Assembly (NCBI GenBank): GCA_002811675.1
Contig: PDIM01000013.1
Span: 91,289-151,635 of the forward strand
Direction of reading: 5' to 3'
Length of the DNA stretch: 60,347 bases
Source: Ichthyosporea sp. XGB-2017a
Lineage: Eukaryota > Opisthokonta > Ichthyosporea
Shown one piece after another: positions 1 through 9,300 of this stretch (positions within the stretch are counted from its first letter, which is position 1; every line of letters begins with the position of its first letter). The position numbers were made by a program, and so were the translations under genes. The notes beneath the pieces are model-generated. The model was given only the letters and a program-made list of their open reading frames with translations. It did not search any database and had not been told where the DNA came from.

Positions 1-111
1 ATTGACAATTTTTTTCTCTTTGAGCCTTTTTTTTCTCGTGGAATTTTTTGAATTTTTTGAATTAAATTTGTTTTTGGAAATCCAAACCTTTTCTTTTTTG
101 CTTTTGCAGCA

Positions 112-843
112 ATGCAGACGAGAATTGATTTACTTCGCCGAGAAGAATACTCTGATTTTGACAATGTTCTACGGGAGATTGGGGATCTACTCGTGACGAG
201 TTTTAGTGATGCATTTCGCTATTCATTTATGGAAGGCGGGGAGGCGTATTGCCCGGGTAGAGGGCCAAAGGGATTTGATGATTTCTGCGCAGAGTCTTTT
301 AGCTTTGACAGTCTGAAGAAGCTTTATGAAGATCCAGCCTCGATATTTGTAAAGTGCGAGACGGTGGAAGACAGGGAAGCGCGCATTGTTGGTGTCGCGG
401 TCATGAAACGGGAAAGTATGGTTGAGCTAGAGCAGCAAAGCATCACTTATGAAGAGTACAATGAGGCTCCATGTTTCGTAAAGGATGTCGTACACGCCAA
501 AGAGTATTTACAAGGAGACAGCCGCTCTATCATTGAGCTGAAGCGTCTTTATGTGCTTCCACGATTCCATGGGAAGGGCCTAGGGACACGGCTGTTGTCA
601 AAGTGCTGCGAAATTGTGCAGGGAATGGAGGAAACTGTGGATGAGCGTGGTGTGTTTTTTTATTTGGGTGTGTGGAGTAAAAATCCCGGGGCGATTCGTC
701 TTTATGCGAAGCACGGGTTCAAATATGTTGGCTACCACAATTTCTCTGTGGATGGACATGACTTTGTCGATTATATACTTGGGCAGGTTGCTGTTAATAC
801 AAACTCGCAGCCTACTCGATCTGCAGCTGTCAACTTTCCATAA
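112..843 (+). CDS. GNAT-family N-acetyltransferase
   Basis: This 243-residue protein is a probable acetyl-CoA-dependent N-acetyltransferase of unknown substrate. The acetyl-CoA loop is visible around residues 143-160, where a beta strand ending LKRLYVLP is followed by RFHGKGLGTRLL, the classic R/Q-x-x-G-x-G/A motif. A later beta strand (FYLGVWSKNPGAIRLYAKHGFKYVG, here as separate parts) has the typical N-x-x-A-x-x-x-Y-x-x-x-G-F signature of GNAT C-termini. The start is the first ATG after a pyrimidine-rich stretch ending CAG two bases upstream, so this could also be an internal exon with earlier coding sequence outside the window. The gene converges on the first RRM-like gene, with only 36 bp between stop codons. 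Substrate specificity cannot be read from the sequence. Confidence 0.85.
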   Translation: MQTRIDLLRREEYSDFDNVLREIGDLLVTSFSDAFRYSFMEGGEAYCPGRGPKGFDDFCAESFSFDSLKKLYEDPASIFVKCETVEDREARIVGVAVMKRESMVELEQQSITYEEYNEAPCFVKDVVHAKEYLQGDSRSIIELKRLYVLPRFHGKGLGTRLLSKCCEIVQGMEETVDERGVFFYLGVWSKNPGAIRLYAKHGFKYVGYHNFSVDGHDFVDYILGQVAVNTNSQPTRSAAVNFP

Positions 844-879
844 AATTGAAGAGGGATTAACATTTTCTAATTGTGTAAT

Positions 880-2472
880 TTATGCTGGTTTTTTATTTTG
901 TGTTTCCTGGTTGGGGAATAGAAGCAAATCTTCAAGACGTATTTCCTGCGTTTTATCCACACTCGTATTTTTGGCAATACGTTTTGAAAAAAGGCGCTTC
1001 TTGTTATCCTTTTTCATCCGCGCTTCTTGAATATCTAATCTCACAATATTCCCTTGAATGTTTACTCCACCCGAAAGAACTTTATGTGCAAACCATACAG
1101 TCACAGAGCCCCCAGGGAAGGAAATCGCCCCTTCACCAGCACCAGTCATGTCCACCCTTTGGTTTCTTTCAATGCTCAAACCATTGTCAATGAGGGCCTG
1201 CCTGAGTTCATCTCTTGTTAAATCGCGAGGCAAATTCTTAAGCATCAGCTTTTTCTCTCTCTTAACTTGCCGCTCCCATCTTTCAAAGCGAGTACAATAT
1301 TCATGTTCGGGCCATTCCAGTAGATGTTCACTTGAATAAAACTTATAGTTAGAGGGGTCGAACGGCTGTGGAATCCCTGGATAAGCCGTCTTCTTAAGTT
1401 TCTCAATAAACTTAATCAACTTTCCTGGGTGCCTTATTGGGTCTTCAATCAATATCAGATATCCGCTAATAAATCTCCGTCCTCCACCCTTACTTTTCCC
1501 AGGGTCAATGTACCGGATTGGAATCATCTGCTTAGGCTTCAGCCATCCCAGCTGATCAGTTATGTACAGCCTCATTCTCTCGGCATATTCGTACACAGGG
1601 AGGCCAGTTATGCGACACATATTCTGTTTTGGTTCTGAAAACACTTTCTTTTTAAAATCGAACACATTTCCTAGAGAGACCAATCTGCGGTCCATCTCCT
1701 TGGATTCTTTGCTGAAAAGACGGAACTCCTCATTAATTTCTTCTTCGTTCTTTAATCTCTTACATTGCACGAATTTGTTTTCGCATTTAAATTGTTCAGT
1801 CTTCTCGTTTTGATCATCATTTTCATTCAAAACTACAAAAATTTTCAAATCTTGGTCAAGGTAACTCCTGCGCTCAGCAATCGAAACCTTTTGGGCAAGT
1901 GGATATTTGCTTTTGATAAATCGAGCGACAATGACATCATCAAGGTCACAGGGAAGCCCTGAAAGCAAAAGTACATTACTTTTTCCTAATCTGCTCTCAG
2001 ACCAACTGTGAATCAAATCTTTTCGGTGAACCAATAATTTCTTCGCCTCTTCATACTCTTCAGTACCAAATTTAGAAATAGCCGCTTCCCAATGCTCATT
2101 ATCCACTTGATCAATCTCAAACACAGAAAAGGGAGCTTGCCTGAGTTGACCAAGAATAATGGACTTCCTAAGCACTGCCTCCTGCTCACTTGTTGGGCTG
2201 AAAAGCGAAGTTTTCCAAACTAATCTTCCACAACGCGGCCTCTTTAAGCGAATATGTCCATTTCCCAATCCTATATTTCTCAACTCACTCCTTTTTGTTT
2301 TGGCATCCTTACTTTCCGAAAAGTGTAAATAGCTTTTCCCTTTAGCTTCACTATACCACCTTAAATACCCACCGTGGGCCCGCCCTGTACATAGGAAGCC
2401 TAGCCACCCCTTGGCCACCCCAGCCCCATTGCAAACAGACTTGCCCCTCAGTAGCCTGTTAGCATACTGCAT
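880..2472 (-). CDS. Mitochondrial RRM-like protein 1 of array
   Basis: This is a single-exon gene for about 530 residues. The N-terminus is basic and lacks acidic residues for about 40 positions. It contains RWYS near residue 39, which resembles a mitochondrial presequence with an R-3 cleavage site. Three stretches look like degenerate RRM units: VLLLSGLPCDLDDVIVARF (about 167-185), MCRITGLPVYEYAERMRLY (about 285-305), and LMLKNLPRDLTRDELRQAL (about 410-430). Each has an RNP2-like hydrophobic strand followed by an acidic helix, but canonical RNP1 aromatics are weak. A role in mitochondrial RNA handling is inferred from the targeting signal plus the RRM-like folds; no named orthologue is recognised. 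It is the most downstream member of six same-strand genes. The antisense of an A-rich tract at 2540-2610 gives a T-rich tract ending TTCTTTAG about 49 nt before the ATG. Confidence 0.75.
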   Translation of the reverse strand: MQYANRLLRGKSVCNGAGVAKGWLGFLCTGRAHGGYLRWYSEAKGKSYLHFSESKDAKTKRSELRNIGLGNGHIRLKRPRCGRLVWKTSLFSPTSEQEAVLRKSIILGQLRQAPFSVFEIDQVDNEHWEAAISKFGTEEYEEAKKLLVHRKDLIHSWSESRLGKSNVLLLSGLPCDLDDVIVARFIKSKYPLAQKVSIAERRSYLDQDLKIFVVLNENDDQNEKTEQFKCENKFVQCKRLKNEEEINEEFRLFSKESKEMDRRLVSLGNVFDFKKKVFSEPKQNMCRITGLPVYEYAERMRLYITDQLGWLKPKQMIPIRYIDPGKSKGGGRRFISGYLILIEDPIRHPGKLIKFIEKLKKTAYPGIPQPFDPSNYKFYSSEHLLEWPEHEYCTRFERWERQVKREKKLMLKNLPRDLTRDELRQALIDNGLSIERNQRVDMTGAGEGAISFPGGSVTVWFAHKVLSGGVNIQGNIVRLDIQEARMKKDNKKRLFSKRIAKNTSVDKTQEIRLEDLLLFPNQETQNKKPA

Positions 2473-2575
2473 GTGTAATCCAAATCAAAACACATTCAGA
2501 AGGTCCCCCACAATCAACACAACTAAAGAAGATCAACAAGAAAAAAAAAAAAAAAAGAAAACAAAAAAAAAAAAA

Positions 2576-2614
<39 letters not shown>

Positions 2615-2870
2615 AACAAAAAAAAAAATAAAAGAGCGATGACATTTATTTTTTTTGGAGGAATTTTTTCAGGGAGCGGTGAATCATTTCATTTTGAAAA
2701 TTCTGTTTTTTGTGTTATTACTTGTCTTCTTTTCTCCCTTCCTTGATCCTTTCACTCCGCTGTCTGTGTGTACTGGTGACTACAGTGAAGTGTTTGTATC
2801 TTTGTGCTCTTCATGTGTAACAGAGAAATAAGAACATGCCATTTATTGCACCTTTCACTGAGATATATTA
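2473..2870. other. Intergenic: promoter tract of array gene 1, 3' end of gene 2
   Basis: The dominant feature is an almost pure A tract on the plus strand (about 2540-2610), meaning poly(T) upstream of the minus-strand gene at 2472. It ends in an AG that could act as a splice acceptor. The rest is AT-rich and would hold the 3'UTR of the next gene. I see no RNA gene here. Confidence 0.6.
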
Positions 2871-3803
2871 TTACATAAGGCGTTCAAGAAACTGTGAATA
2901 TGTATCTGATTGGCGAGCAGATTTTCTCATGTGGGTATATAAACCAAAACCAAATCCTGACTCCCCTTTCAGCGAGCGAGGCAACACCCCAACCTTTTTT
3001 TCTTCAAACAAAGTTTCATCTTTTTTGAGTACATCACTCGCGTGATTCGAATGAGAAAACAAAAGGACAACAGACTTTTGGCCAGCGTTGCTTTTGAGGA
3101 AGTAGAATCGTTTGAAGAAATGAGGAGCGCAAAATTTCTGAAGTTTCTCTACCAGCGCTTCGCGGTCGTCATTTGGAACAGGGAAATTCGTCAATTGCAC
3201 CATACGAGCTCGCATATTTTTTAATTTCGTCTCTGTCAAAAGCTTAAATTCCCCCCCACGAACAAACTCTTCCAAGGCCACACGACCATCCTTGTCCAAG
3301 ATCATAGTGTTCTTCTTGTTCTGCTCAAGGATGTCGTAAGCTTCTTTCTTATCATTGACGTCTTCGAAAGACACAACAGCTAATTGTCCTCTAAAGGGTT
3401 GATGATCGAGCTTCTGCGCAATGTAGAATTTTCTAATACTTATGTTCTTTGATTCCAACCCAGGAAACAAGTTACGGATGTCCTCCTCTGTCGCACTGTT
3501 ACGCAGTCCTTTCAATACGAGCTCTTCCCTATTAAACCGAAAATTTTCCCTCCACTGTTCCTCTTTGGTTTTATCTCCGACTTCACTATACTTCTTAATC
3601 TTCATTTTCTCTTCTTCAACACTCAAATCCGCACCCTCATTTGAGACGTTTGAGGAAAAAAAGGTGCGCCTCCACATCTGATGCGACACAACTGGCCCAT
3701 ATGCCCCCTTCACCTGCCCGTACAACTTGCCTGTTTCAGCCCACAAGGTTCTTCTCGTGGGCCCCTGTACAAAACCCAAAGTGGAACTCACAAATCTATT
3801 CAT
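2871..3803 (-). CDS. Mitochondrial RRM-like protein 2 of array
   Basis: I start this gene at the ATG for MNRFVSSTLGF, not at the farther upstream in-frame ATG. The 48 extra residues that the upstream start would add are Cys/Val/Phe-rich translations of a T/G-rich leader. The chosen start follows a GTTGTAG acceptor-like site by 13 nt. The 310-residue product begins with an Arg-rich presequence (WRRTFFSS, an R-3 cleavage look-alike). Two RRM-like modules follow. The first (about residues 95-185) opens ELVLKGLRNSATEEDIRNLF and has a beta-3-like LAVVSFEDVNDKKEA. The second (about 200-275) opens MVQLTNFPVPNDDREALVEKL and has KSVVLLFSHSNHASDV. These correspond to RNP2 and RNP1 positions, but with diverged aromatics. 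RNA binding in mitochondria is inferred. The E-box-like GCCACGTGAC lies about 190 bp upstream. Confidence 0.75.
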   Translation of the reverse strand: MNRFVSSTLGFVQGPTRRTLWAETGKLYGQVKGAYGPVVSHQMWRRTFFSSNVSNEGADLSVEEEKMKIKKYSEVGDKTKEEQWRENFRFNREELVLKGLRNSATEEDIRNLFPGLESKNISIRKFYIAQKLDHQPFRGQLAVVSFEDVNDKKEAYDILEQNKKNTMILDKDGRVALEEFVRGGEFKLLTETKLKNMRARMVQLTNFPVPNDDREALVEKLQKFCAPHFFKRFYFLKSNAGQKSVVLLFSHSNHASDVLKKDETLFEEKKVGVLPRSLKGESGFGFGLYTHMRKSARQSDTYSQFLERLM

Positions 3804-4718
3804 CTTCTCACTTAATCTACAACACCACAGACTCCAACAAGCAAACAAAACTCTAAACACCCTAATGAAACACCCAAATACAGTAATGAATCTCTCTAAA
3901 ACAACACACAAAACAAAACTCCAAACACACAACGAGGCTCCATACAAATTTACGGTTATATTATCAAGGAGTCCGGCGGTTATTTGTCGCCACGTGACTC
4001 GAAGCTTTTGGCGCTTTTTTCCTACTTCCGACTTCTTTACTTTTAAATTAGACGGGGCTCATTCTACTGCCCGAGGAGCTATTGAAAGTCAATGTATTTA
4101 TTGAGCGAGGAACGAGCGAAAAGTCCTGACTCCTGAATATACCTCCCTTTTCTATAGCTTTCCGGAGAGATTATGTAGTGTATGCACGCCTAACACTTTA
4201 GTGATATATCAGGAACAAATAAAAGTGTGAGAAAAATAAGGAATGGGGAACACAAATCCGTTCCTTAACCCTGCCTTTTTTAAATCCAAGTTAAATCACT
4301 GCGCTTTCCGCAAACTTTAGGCAAGGGTTAGGACGTTAGTTTTGATTTCACATTGATCTACTATGGAAAAATAAAAAAAAAGTCTGCGGAATACGCCTTG
4401 GAATACGCAGACTTTACGCATTAGGGTTATAGTTGGAAGTTTATTTTGAAACAAAAAATATTATTATTTTTAAGCCCATAAATTGGGTTTAAATTTCCTT
4501 ATATGGGCAAACACCTATAGCAACCAAAAAAAAAATCCACATCCATAGCAACACAAAAAGTATCGTTATTTTTACGGCATTTATTTTTTAATTTCGCTTC
4601 CAAATGTGTTTATCTTTTATTTTATTTATTTTATTTAGTATATTTCGATATGCAACCAATGACATAGAAATGTAAAAATAATCTATAAAACAACGTAAAA
4701 AAAGTTTACGTTGAAATA
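3804..4718. other. Intergenic: array promoter and transposon flank
   Basis: This stretch holds the putative promoter of array gene 2 and the left flank of the MULE-type element. The visible structures are GCCACGTGAC at 3989, a hairpin at about 4379-4413 (10-bp arms AAAGTCTGCG / CGCAGACTTT), and a hairpin at about 4692-4713 (9-bp arms CAACGTAAA / TTTACGTTG). No matching inverted terminal repeat was found on the right side of the element by eye. Confidence 0.5.
3989..3998. promoter_or_regulatory. CACGTG E-box (GCCACGTGAC)
   Basis: This is a palindromic CACGTG core with flanking GC and AC. The identical 10-mer recurs at 53901-53910, and GCCACGTGTA occurs at 22091. All three lie about 170-290 bp upstream of a start codon. 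bHLH-zip factors (USF, MiT/TFE or Cbf1 types) bind this core in other opisthokonts. Function here is inferred. Confidence 0.35.
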
Positions 4719-4850
4719 CTATGTAGTTCTCAAAGAACTGGCTGTCTTGAAAAAACCAAGGTCGTATTTGTCAATGAGCATTTGCTTCTCTTCCTCTGGT
4801 ATTTTCATTCTTTTGACATAATCGTAAATAGAAAGAATGTTCTTATCCAT
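4719..4850 (-). CDS. Small 43-residue ORF antisense to the transposon flank
   Basis: This short open frame is too small for standard ORF listings. It begins at an ATG four nt after an ATCATAG acceptor-like site and ends at TAG. The 43-residue product is charged and plausible in composition: it starts MDKNILSIYDYVKRMKIPEE, is rich in K, E and D, and has no low-complexity run. It diverges from the transposase start at 4995 with a 144-bp gap, so it may be an accessory ORF of the element, a decayed exon, or chance. No family is recognised. Confidence 0.3.
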   Translation of the reverse strand: MDKNILSIYDYVKRMKIPEEEKQMLIDKYDLGFFKTASSLRTT

Positions 4851-4994
4851 ATTACTATGATTACGATTTACGTTCTTTTTCTTTTTTTTTTTCAAAAAGA
4901 TAATAGAAGATTCAACTTAAATTTAATCATTCTTATACAGAATCAATTTTATAGAACGGAAAAGCTAACTGGTTTTGATTTGAGAGGAATTAAA

Positions 4995-7448
4995 ATGCCA
5001 GTCAAGACAATAGACTCTAATGGCTACTCCACCTGTGCGTGTGGAAGTATGATGTACTGCGCAAGTGCCCAATGTTCTGTTCGAAAGGCATGAGGGATCT
5101 TGGTAATTATACAGAGACACAAATTGAAGAAATGGACAGGGAAATTAAGAGAATAAGAGTGAAAAAGCAAAGAGAGAACAACCCGGTGAAAAAGAAGCCT
5201 GAAAAATGTATTTACAAGCATCCAAAGAAAACCTGCAAGTGTTGGCTGCGATTTAGATGTGTAATACACAATGATCCTTCTTGCAAAATTTGCCCAAATT
5301 TTACAGACCGTAAAGTGAGAAAAGTATATGGTAATAGGCTTAGATCTGCAAGGCATTACCAGAAAAACAAAGGAAGCAAATTACTCAAAGCGGCAAGGAA
5401 ATACCAGAACAAGAAGAAACTGGGATTGAAAGGGAAGGGTAGGGAGAGTGTGTTCGAACAAGAGGAAAGTGGAGAGGAGGAAAGAAAGGAAAGCAAAGAT
5501 GTACAGGACGACGTGGGGGACTCAACTAAACCGTATCAAGTCCGTAATCGTGAAGAGTACCCAGTTCGTCTTCAATCAGAAAGGCCTTTTGCTACAACCG
5601 AAGAGATTAAAGAATATTTGCACTCGGAGGGATGTAGACCTGAGCAGTGTGGAAAGAGTGGAACTACCATAACATACTACCGATGCCAAGGTGCACATCT
5701 GGAGGACGGGGAGCCTGTTCGATGTCCATGCCGTTGGCGAGTAGTCCTTGTTGAAGAAGAAAATGGCTTACAACTGTGGACGAATGGTGTTTCACACTCC
5801 CACCCTTTGGCTGAAGGGGACAAAGGCATAAAATTAAGGTGGGCCAATGATAAGCGTTATTTGCTTGGCACTTTCCAAAGCGAGGAGGAGTTGGAGGAAG
5901 CGCGAAAGTCTTTGTCCCGAAACAAATGTTTCAATATTCCTTTCAAGACAAAGCGCGTCCGATTGAATGGCACATTGACCAAGTATTATGAATGCTCGAA
6001 AGGGTCGCACAGACAATCGAAAGAGAAGCCAAGGGGTCCAAATTTCACTGGCTGCAGGTATAAGATTGCGACCAAAATGAACGAACTAAAAGGTCAGTAC
6101 GAATTGTACGCCAATGGTGAGGAGCACAATTACCAGGAAGAGCACGCGACCTTAGAGGAATTTCTAATGAATAGCCAGAGAATCCAGTATGGACGATTTT
6201 CCATGTCCATACGAAAGTTCATTGTTGAGTATTTACAGGCCAGGGATGCGCAGGATCTGAACAAGTTTCCCGAGAAATACATTGGCAATTTGTGCCGCAT
6301 GATTAATAACGGGGAAGAAGTAAATGGGTGTTGTTATGAACCACACCTAGGAAAAACTATTCTACCCCAGGATCAAAATAATCATGTAACACCTGATCAA
6401 ATTAAGCGTGTTGTGAACACACTTAAAGCTAAAAACCAAATGACGACCCTATAGTCTCGTTTCACAAGACGTTTGATAAGCATGATGAGTATGTTGTTTT
6501 CCGGAGCAACATCTTTGACAGTGACACGGTATTCTGCGTTGCGGAACAAGAAAGGTATCCCTTTGCGGTGCTTACCATACCGCGGGATCGGTACATGGTG
6601 GTTTTGCAATCGCCTGATCAAAATGAAAGGATGAAGCAAATCCAAAAACGTGTACGTACCCATGTGATACATATTGATGGAACTGAAAAAACCAACAAAC
6701 AAGGATATACTTTATTCACAGTCACCAACAAGAACGAAATAGGGAAGGCTGAGGTCATTGCCGACGCGTTGATGCCTCAAGAAGACTACCTGTCGTGCGT
6801 TGTTGCACTTGAGTCTTTACGAAAAAAAGGCTTACGATGCGATTATGTGTCATGTGATAAAAGTACAAGTTTGGGCTTAGCCGCAGTTCGTGTTTTTGGC
6901 CGCGAAGTACTTCTCTGTGCGGTTCATATTGACCGAGCAATTTCGGACTGGCTAAAGAAAAACTTCCTCCTGTTTCATATTCCTGAGGCAAGAAAGGGAA
7001 GAGGTATGACTGACGGTGAAGTTAGACTTAAATTTATAAGTGAAGTCTGCTATCACATGAGGCTCATACAAAAAACGTCTCTCGTCAGCGTATTTGAGAG
7101 CGAGAAGGTAAAGCTGTTCAGCACCGTACCGCAAGTAATCCAAGAAAACTGGTTCGCTGAGGAAACTTTTTCCTTTCACACATGGCCAACTTTACGTCGG
7201 ATTGTCTAGAGTTCAAAGCCCTTACACGTTGAAAGTTGCTCATGTTCCGAACCAAGTTTTTCTTGTTCCTTTGTGGCTCAACTTATAAGGAGTGTAAGGA
7301 GGTTTTCCTTTCTATCTTTTGTCAGTTGAACATGGGAGAGCTTGATGCTCCGTAGGTAAAGTCAGAATTTGGGTCATATGGCAACAGTGCCTCTAAAGAA
7401 TGTGTGTTGGACTGTGAGGAGTATGAAGAATGGCAGGATTGTCAGTGA
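4995..7448 (+). pseudogene. Decayed MULE-type DNA transposase
   Basis: This looks like a Mutator-like (MULE) transposase that has accumulated breaks. The N-terminus is Cys/His-rich and basic (C-x-C near 5033, CYKHP/CKCW-type clusters near 5205-5260), likely for DNA binding. The DDE core begins with HIDGTEK near 6673, carries VSCDKSTSLGLAA near 6850 for the second Asp, and has LLCAVH (C-x-x-H) near 6913, as expected for MULE transposases. One frameshift lies near 5085 and another between 6433 and 6450, where the frame changes from the one ending TTL-stop to the one carrying the DDE domain. After the TAG at 7207 another protein-like frame runs from ATG 7242 to TGA 7446, broken by TAG at 7353. 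The element sits between array genes 2 and 3. Boundaries and target-site duplication were not found. Confidence 0.7.
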
Positions 7449-7557
7449 ATGTAATAGTGCACCATTAATGACGTGATGGATGAATAAAATGCTTGACAAG
7501 ACCAATTTTCATGTTTTGACAAAGGATATATACACAGTGAAGATACTGCAGCAAGAG
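7210..7557. other. Transposon remnant and 3' region of array gene 3
   Basis: The first 240 bp contain a further decayed coding frame of the element (ATG 7242 to TGA 7446 with one internal TAG). The remainder is AT-rich with AATAAA-like strings and probably includes the 3' end of the minus-strand gene that stops at 7558. Confidence 0.45.
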
Positions 7558-8835
7558 CTAGTTACGGTAATCACTTTCGTTCTCTCTTTCTGTTTCTTCT
7601 TGATGCACTGAGCTGACGTGTTCACAAGGAATGAACCACATAACATCGCCATTGCCAGAAATATTCATTTTTTTGCACTTCCACATATCCATGTAAAATT
7701 CACTGTGAGTTGTTGCCTGAAGGTCAATCTCCGAGTTCATGTTGTAAATCGATTCTTTTCCTAAATACTCTTGCCTCTTTTCCAGACGAGTGGCGTCGCT
7801 AGGACTTTTGAAATTAATATACATAAGTGTATGCTTCCTTAATACAGCTACCCAGTATTTTTCAATTGGCATTCCCACGAACTGCTTTTCCAGCATTCCC
7901 CTTGTTGGCATGAGATTCTTATCTAGTACCGCAATCTTTACATAGGACCCATCAGCTTTAGAATAAGGGGGGATCCATTCCCCTTTCCAGATTTCCTTTC
8001 TAACATTTGTAATACCCACAGTTTTCCGTTCCCGTGTGGGACGACCACGCACCCATGTGGTTTCCCAGCTGAAATATTCTTTAAGCAGCTTATTTTCCAA
8101 GAATCGAAACTGTTTTACATCTCGAGTAGAGAAGTTCACAAAAGCTTCCTGTTTCTCTTCTTTCGGAAGCTTAAACAGGCGAACATCTCTAATGTAAGCA
8201 TTAGACAATCTCCCTTTCCCCAACTCACACAAGTTATCGATTTCAGTCCTTAATTCTTGTTCTTTCACAAAAATAGGAATCCCTCTTAGGCGTAGACAGT
8301 TTCTCATCTTCCCCATGTTCCAAAACGATAGAGCCAAGAGATGCCTGTATTTCGGCTCGCCGATTTCATCTACCGTCAAGTTTCCATTCCACATTTCTGT
8401 CGCTTTTTTCCGTAGTTCTTCGACATCCAAATCAGTGCTTGCCGTCACAAGCACCTCATTTCTTCCGGTCATCAAATCAGGACTTATCACTTGAACACAC
8501 TTTCGATCTATCGGTTTCGCAAATAGTCGACTATTCATGATATCCCTACTTGTGATCTCCCTATGCTGATTTGTTTTCATTCGTAAATATTTCACCTTTG
8601 TTTCCTTATGTACAACCCTCTCGCCCCTTACCCCACCCTTTTCATTTCCAAAACCAAGCCCATGATCCCTTTGCTCTTTACAAAGAGCACTTGAGTACCA
8701 TCTTCGATCAATCCACCGCTCTGGACAAGGATAACCAAGCATAGTCAGAGATCCTCTATTTGACTGTCCAAAAAGTGCCCTAATCCAAAGGGGACCCCGG
8801 GCCCGTAAAGTAGTTGATGGCCCTCCTGCACTCAT
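7558..8835 (-). CDS. Mitochondrial RRM-like protein 3 of array
   Basis: This single-exon gene encodes 425 residues. Its first 50 residues are Arg/Ser-rich and end in RRWYSSALC, a strong mitochondrial presequence with an R-3 cleavage look-alike. A probable RRM-like module (about residues 180-270) opens NCLRLRGIPIFVKEQELRTE and continues with EAFVNFSTRDVKQFRFLE, matching RNP2 and RNP1 positions. A second unit (about 300-370) contains KHTLMYINFKSPSDATRLE, a beta-3-plus-helix pattern. The C-terminal 40 residues are acidic. A mitochondrial RNA-binding role is inferred; no specific family is recognised. The gene is upstream of the transposon on the same strand as the other array members. The T-rich leader ends in an AG (ACTCAG) before the ATG. 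Confidence 0.75.
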   Translation of the reverse strand: MSAGGPSTTLRARGPLWIRALFGQSNRGSLTMLGYPCPERWIDRRWYSSALCKEQRDHGLGFGNEKGGVRGERVVHKETKVKYLRMKTNQHREITSRDIMNSRLFAKPIDRKCVQVISPDLMTGRNEVLVTASTDLDVEELRKKATEMWNGNLTVDEIGEPKYRHLLALSFWNMGKMRNCLRLRGIPIFVKEQELRTEIDNLCELGKGRLSNAYIRDVRLFKLPKEEKQEAFVNFSTRDVKQFRFLENKLLKEYFSWETTWVRGRPTRERKTVGITNVRKEIWKGEWIPPYSKADGSYVKIAVLDKNLMPTRGMLEKQFVGMPIEKYWVAVLRKHTLMYINFKSPSDATRLEKRQEYLGKESIYNMNSEIDLQATTHSEFYMDMWKCKKMNISGNGDVMWFIPCEHVSSVHQEETERENESDYRN

Positions 8836-9300
8836 GATCCTTTACACCCCTCCATAAGACACTCACTCACTTAGCTCCCCTCTAGATCTGCTCCACTGAG
8901 TCTCTCCAATGCCCTCTTGTCAAAGGAACATTCAAAAAGAAAGAAATAAAACCAATAAAAAACAAAAAACGCGAAAAATAAACGGAGGCAATTTTTCATT
9001 TTTCTGCACGTGGAGTTTTTTTATTATTATTTTTTCATTATTATTTTTTTATTTTGCTTTGCTTTTTGCTTTTCTTTTTTTTTTGTTTTGTTTGGTTTCT
9101 CTGTTGGTTCTTTTAAACAATGTTTTTGAAGTTGTCGGCTGTTTTTGTGGAAGAAGGAAACAAGCATAAAAGCGAGTCTCTATGTTTGTATGGTATGGCA
9201 GGGTGAGAGAAACATAGAAATAACAGCTCAAGATGTACGTGAAAACGATAATAAATAAATAACATGTAGGATGAATCAATTTACAAAACCTTGCGTATGT
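8836..9300. other. Intergenic between array genes 3 and 4
   Basis: The plus strand changes from A-rich (8930-8990) to T-rich (9010-9120). Read on the minus strand, the upstream region of gene 3 therefore carries the usual T-rich leader. The right part would contain the 3'UTR of gene 4. Nothing else is recognised. Confidence 0.5.

Noticed and set aside
3804-3947. Upstream ATG extension of array gene 2
   Set aside because: The 48 added residues are Cys/Val/Phe-rich translations of a T/G-rich leader and lack presequence character; the later ATG gives a normal mitochondrial presequence and follows an acceptor-like AG.
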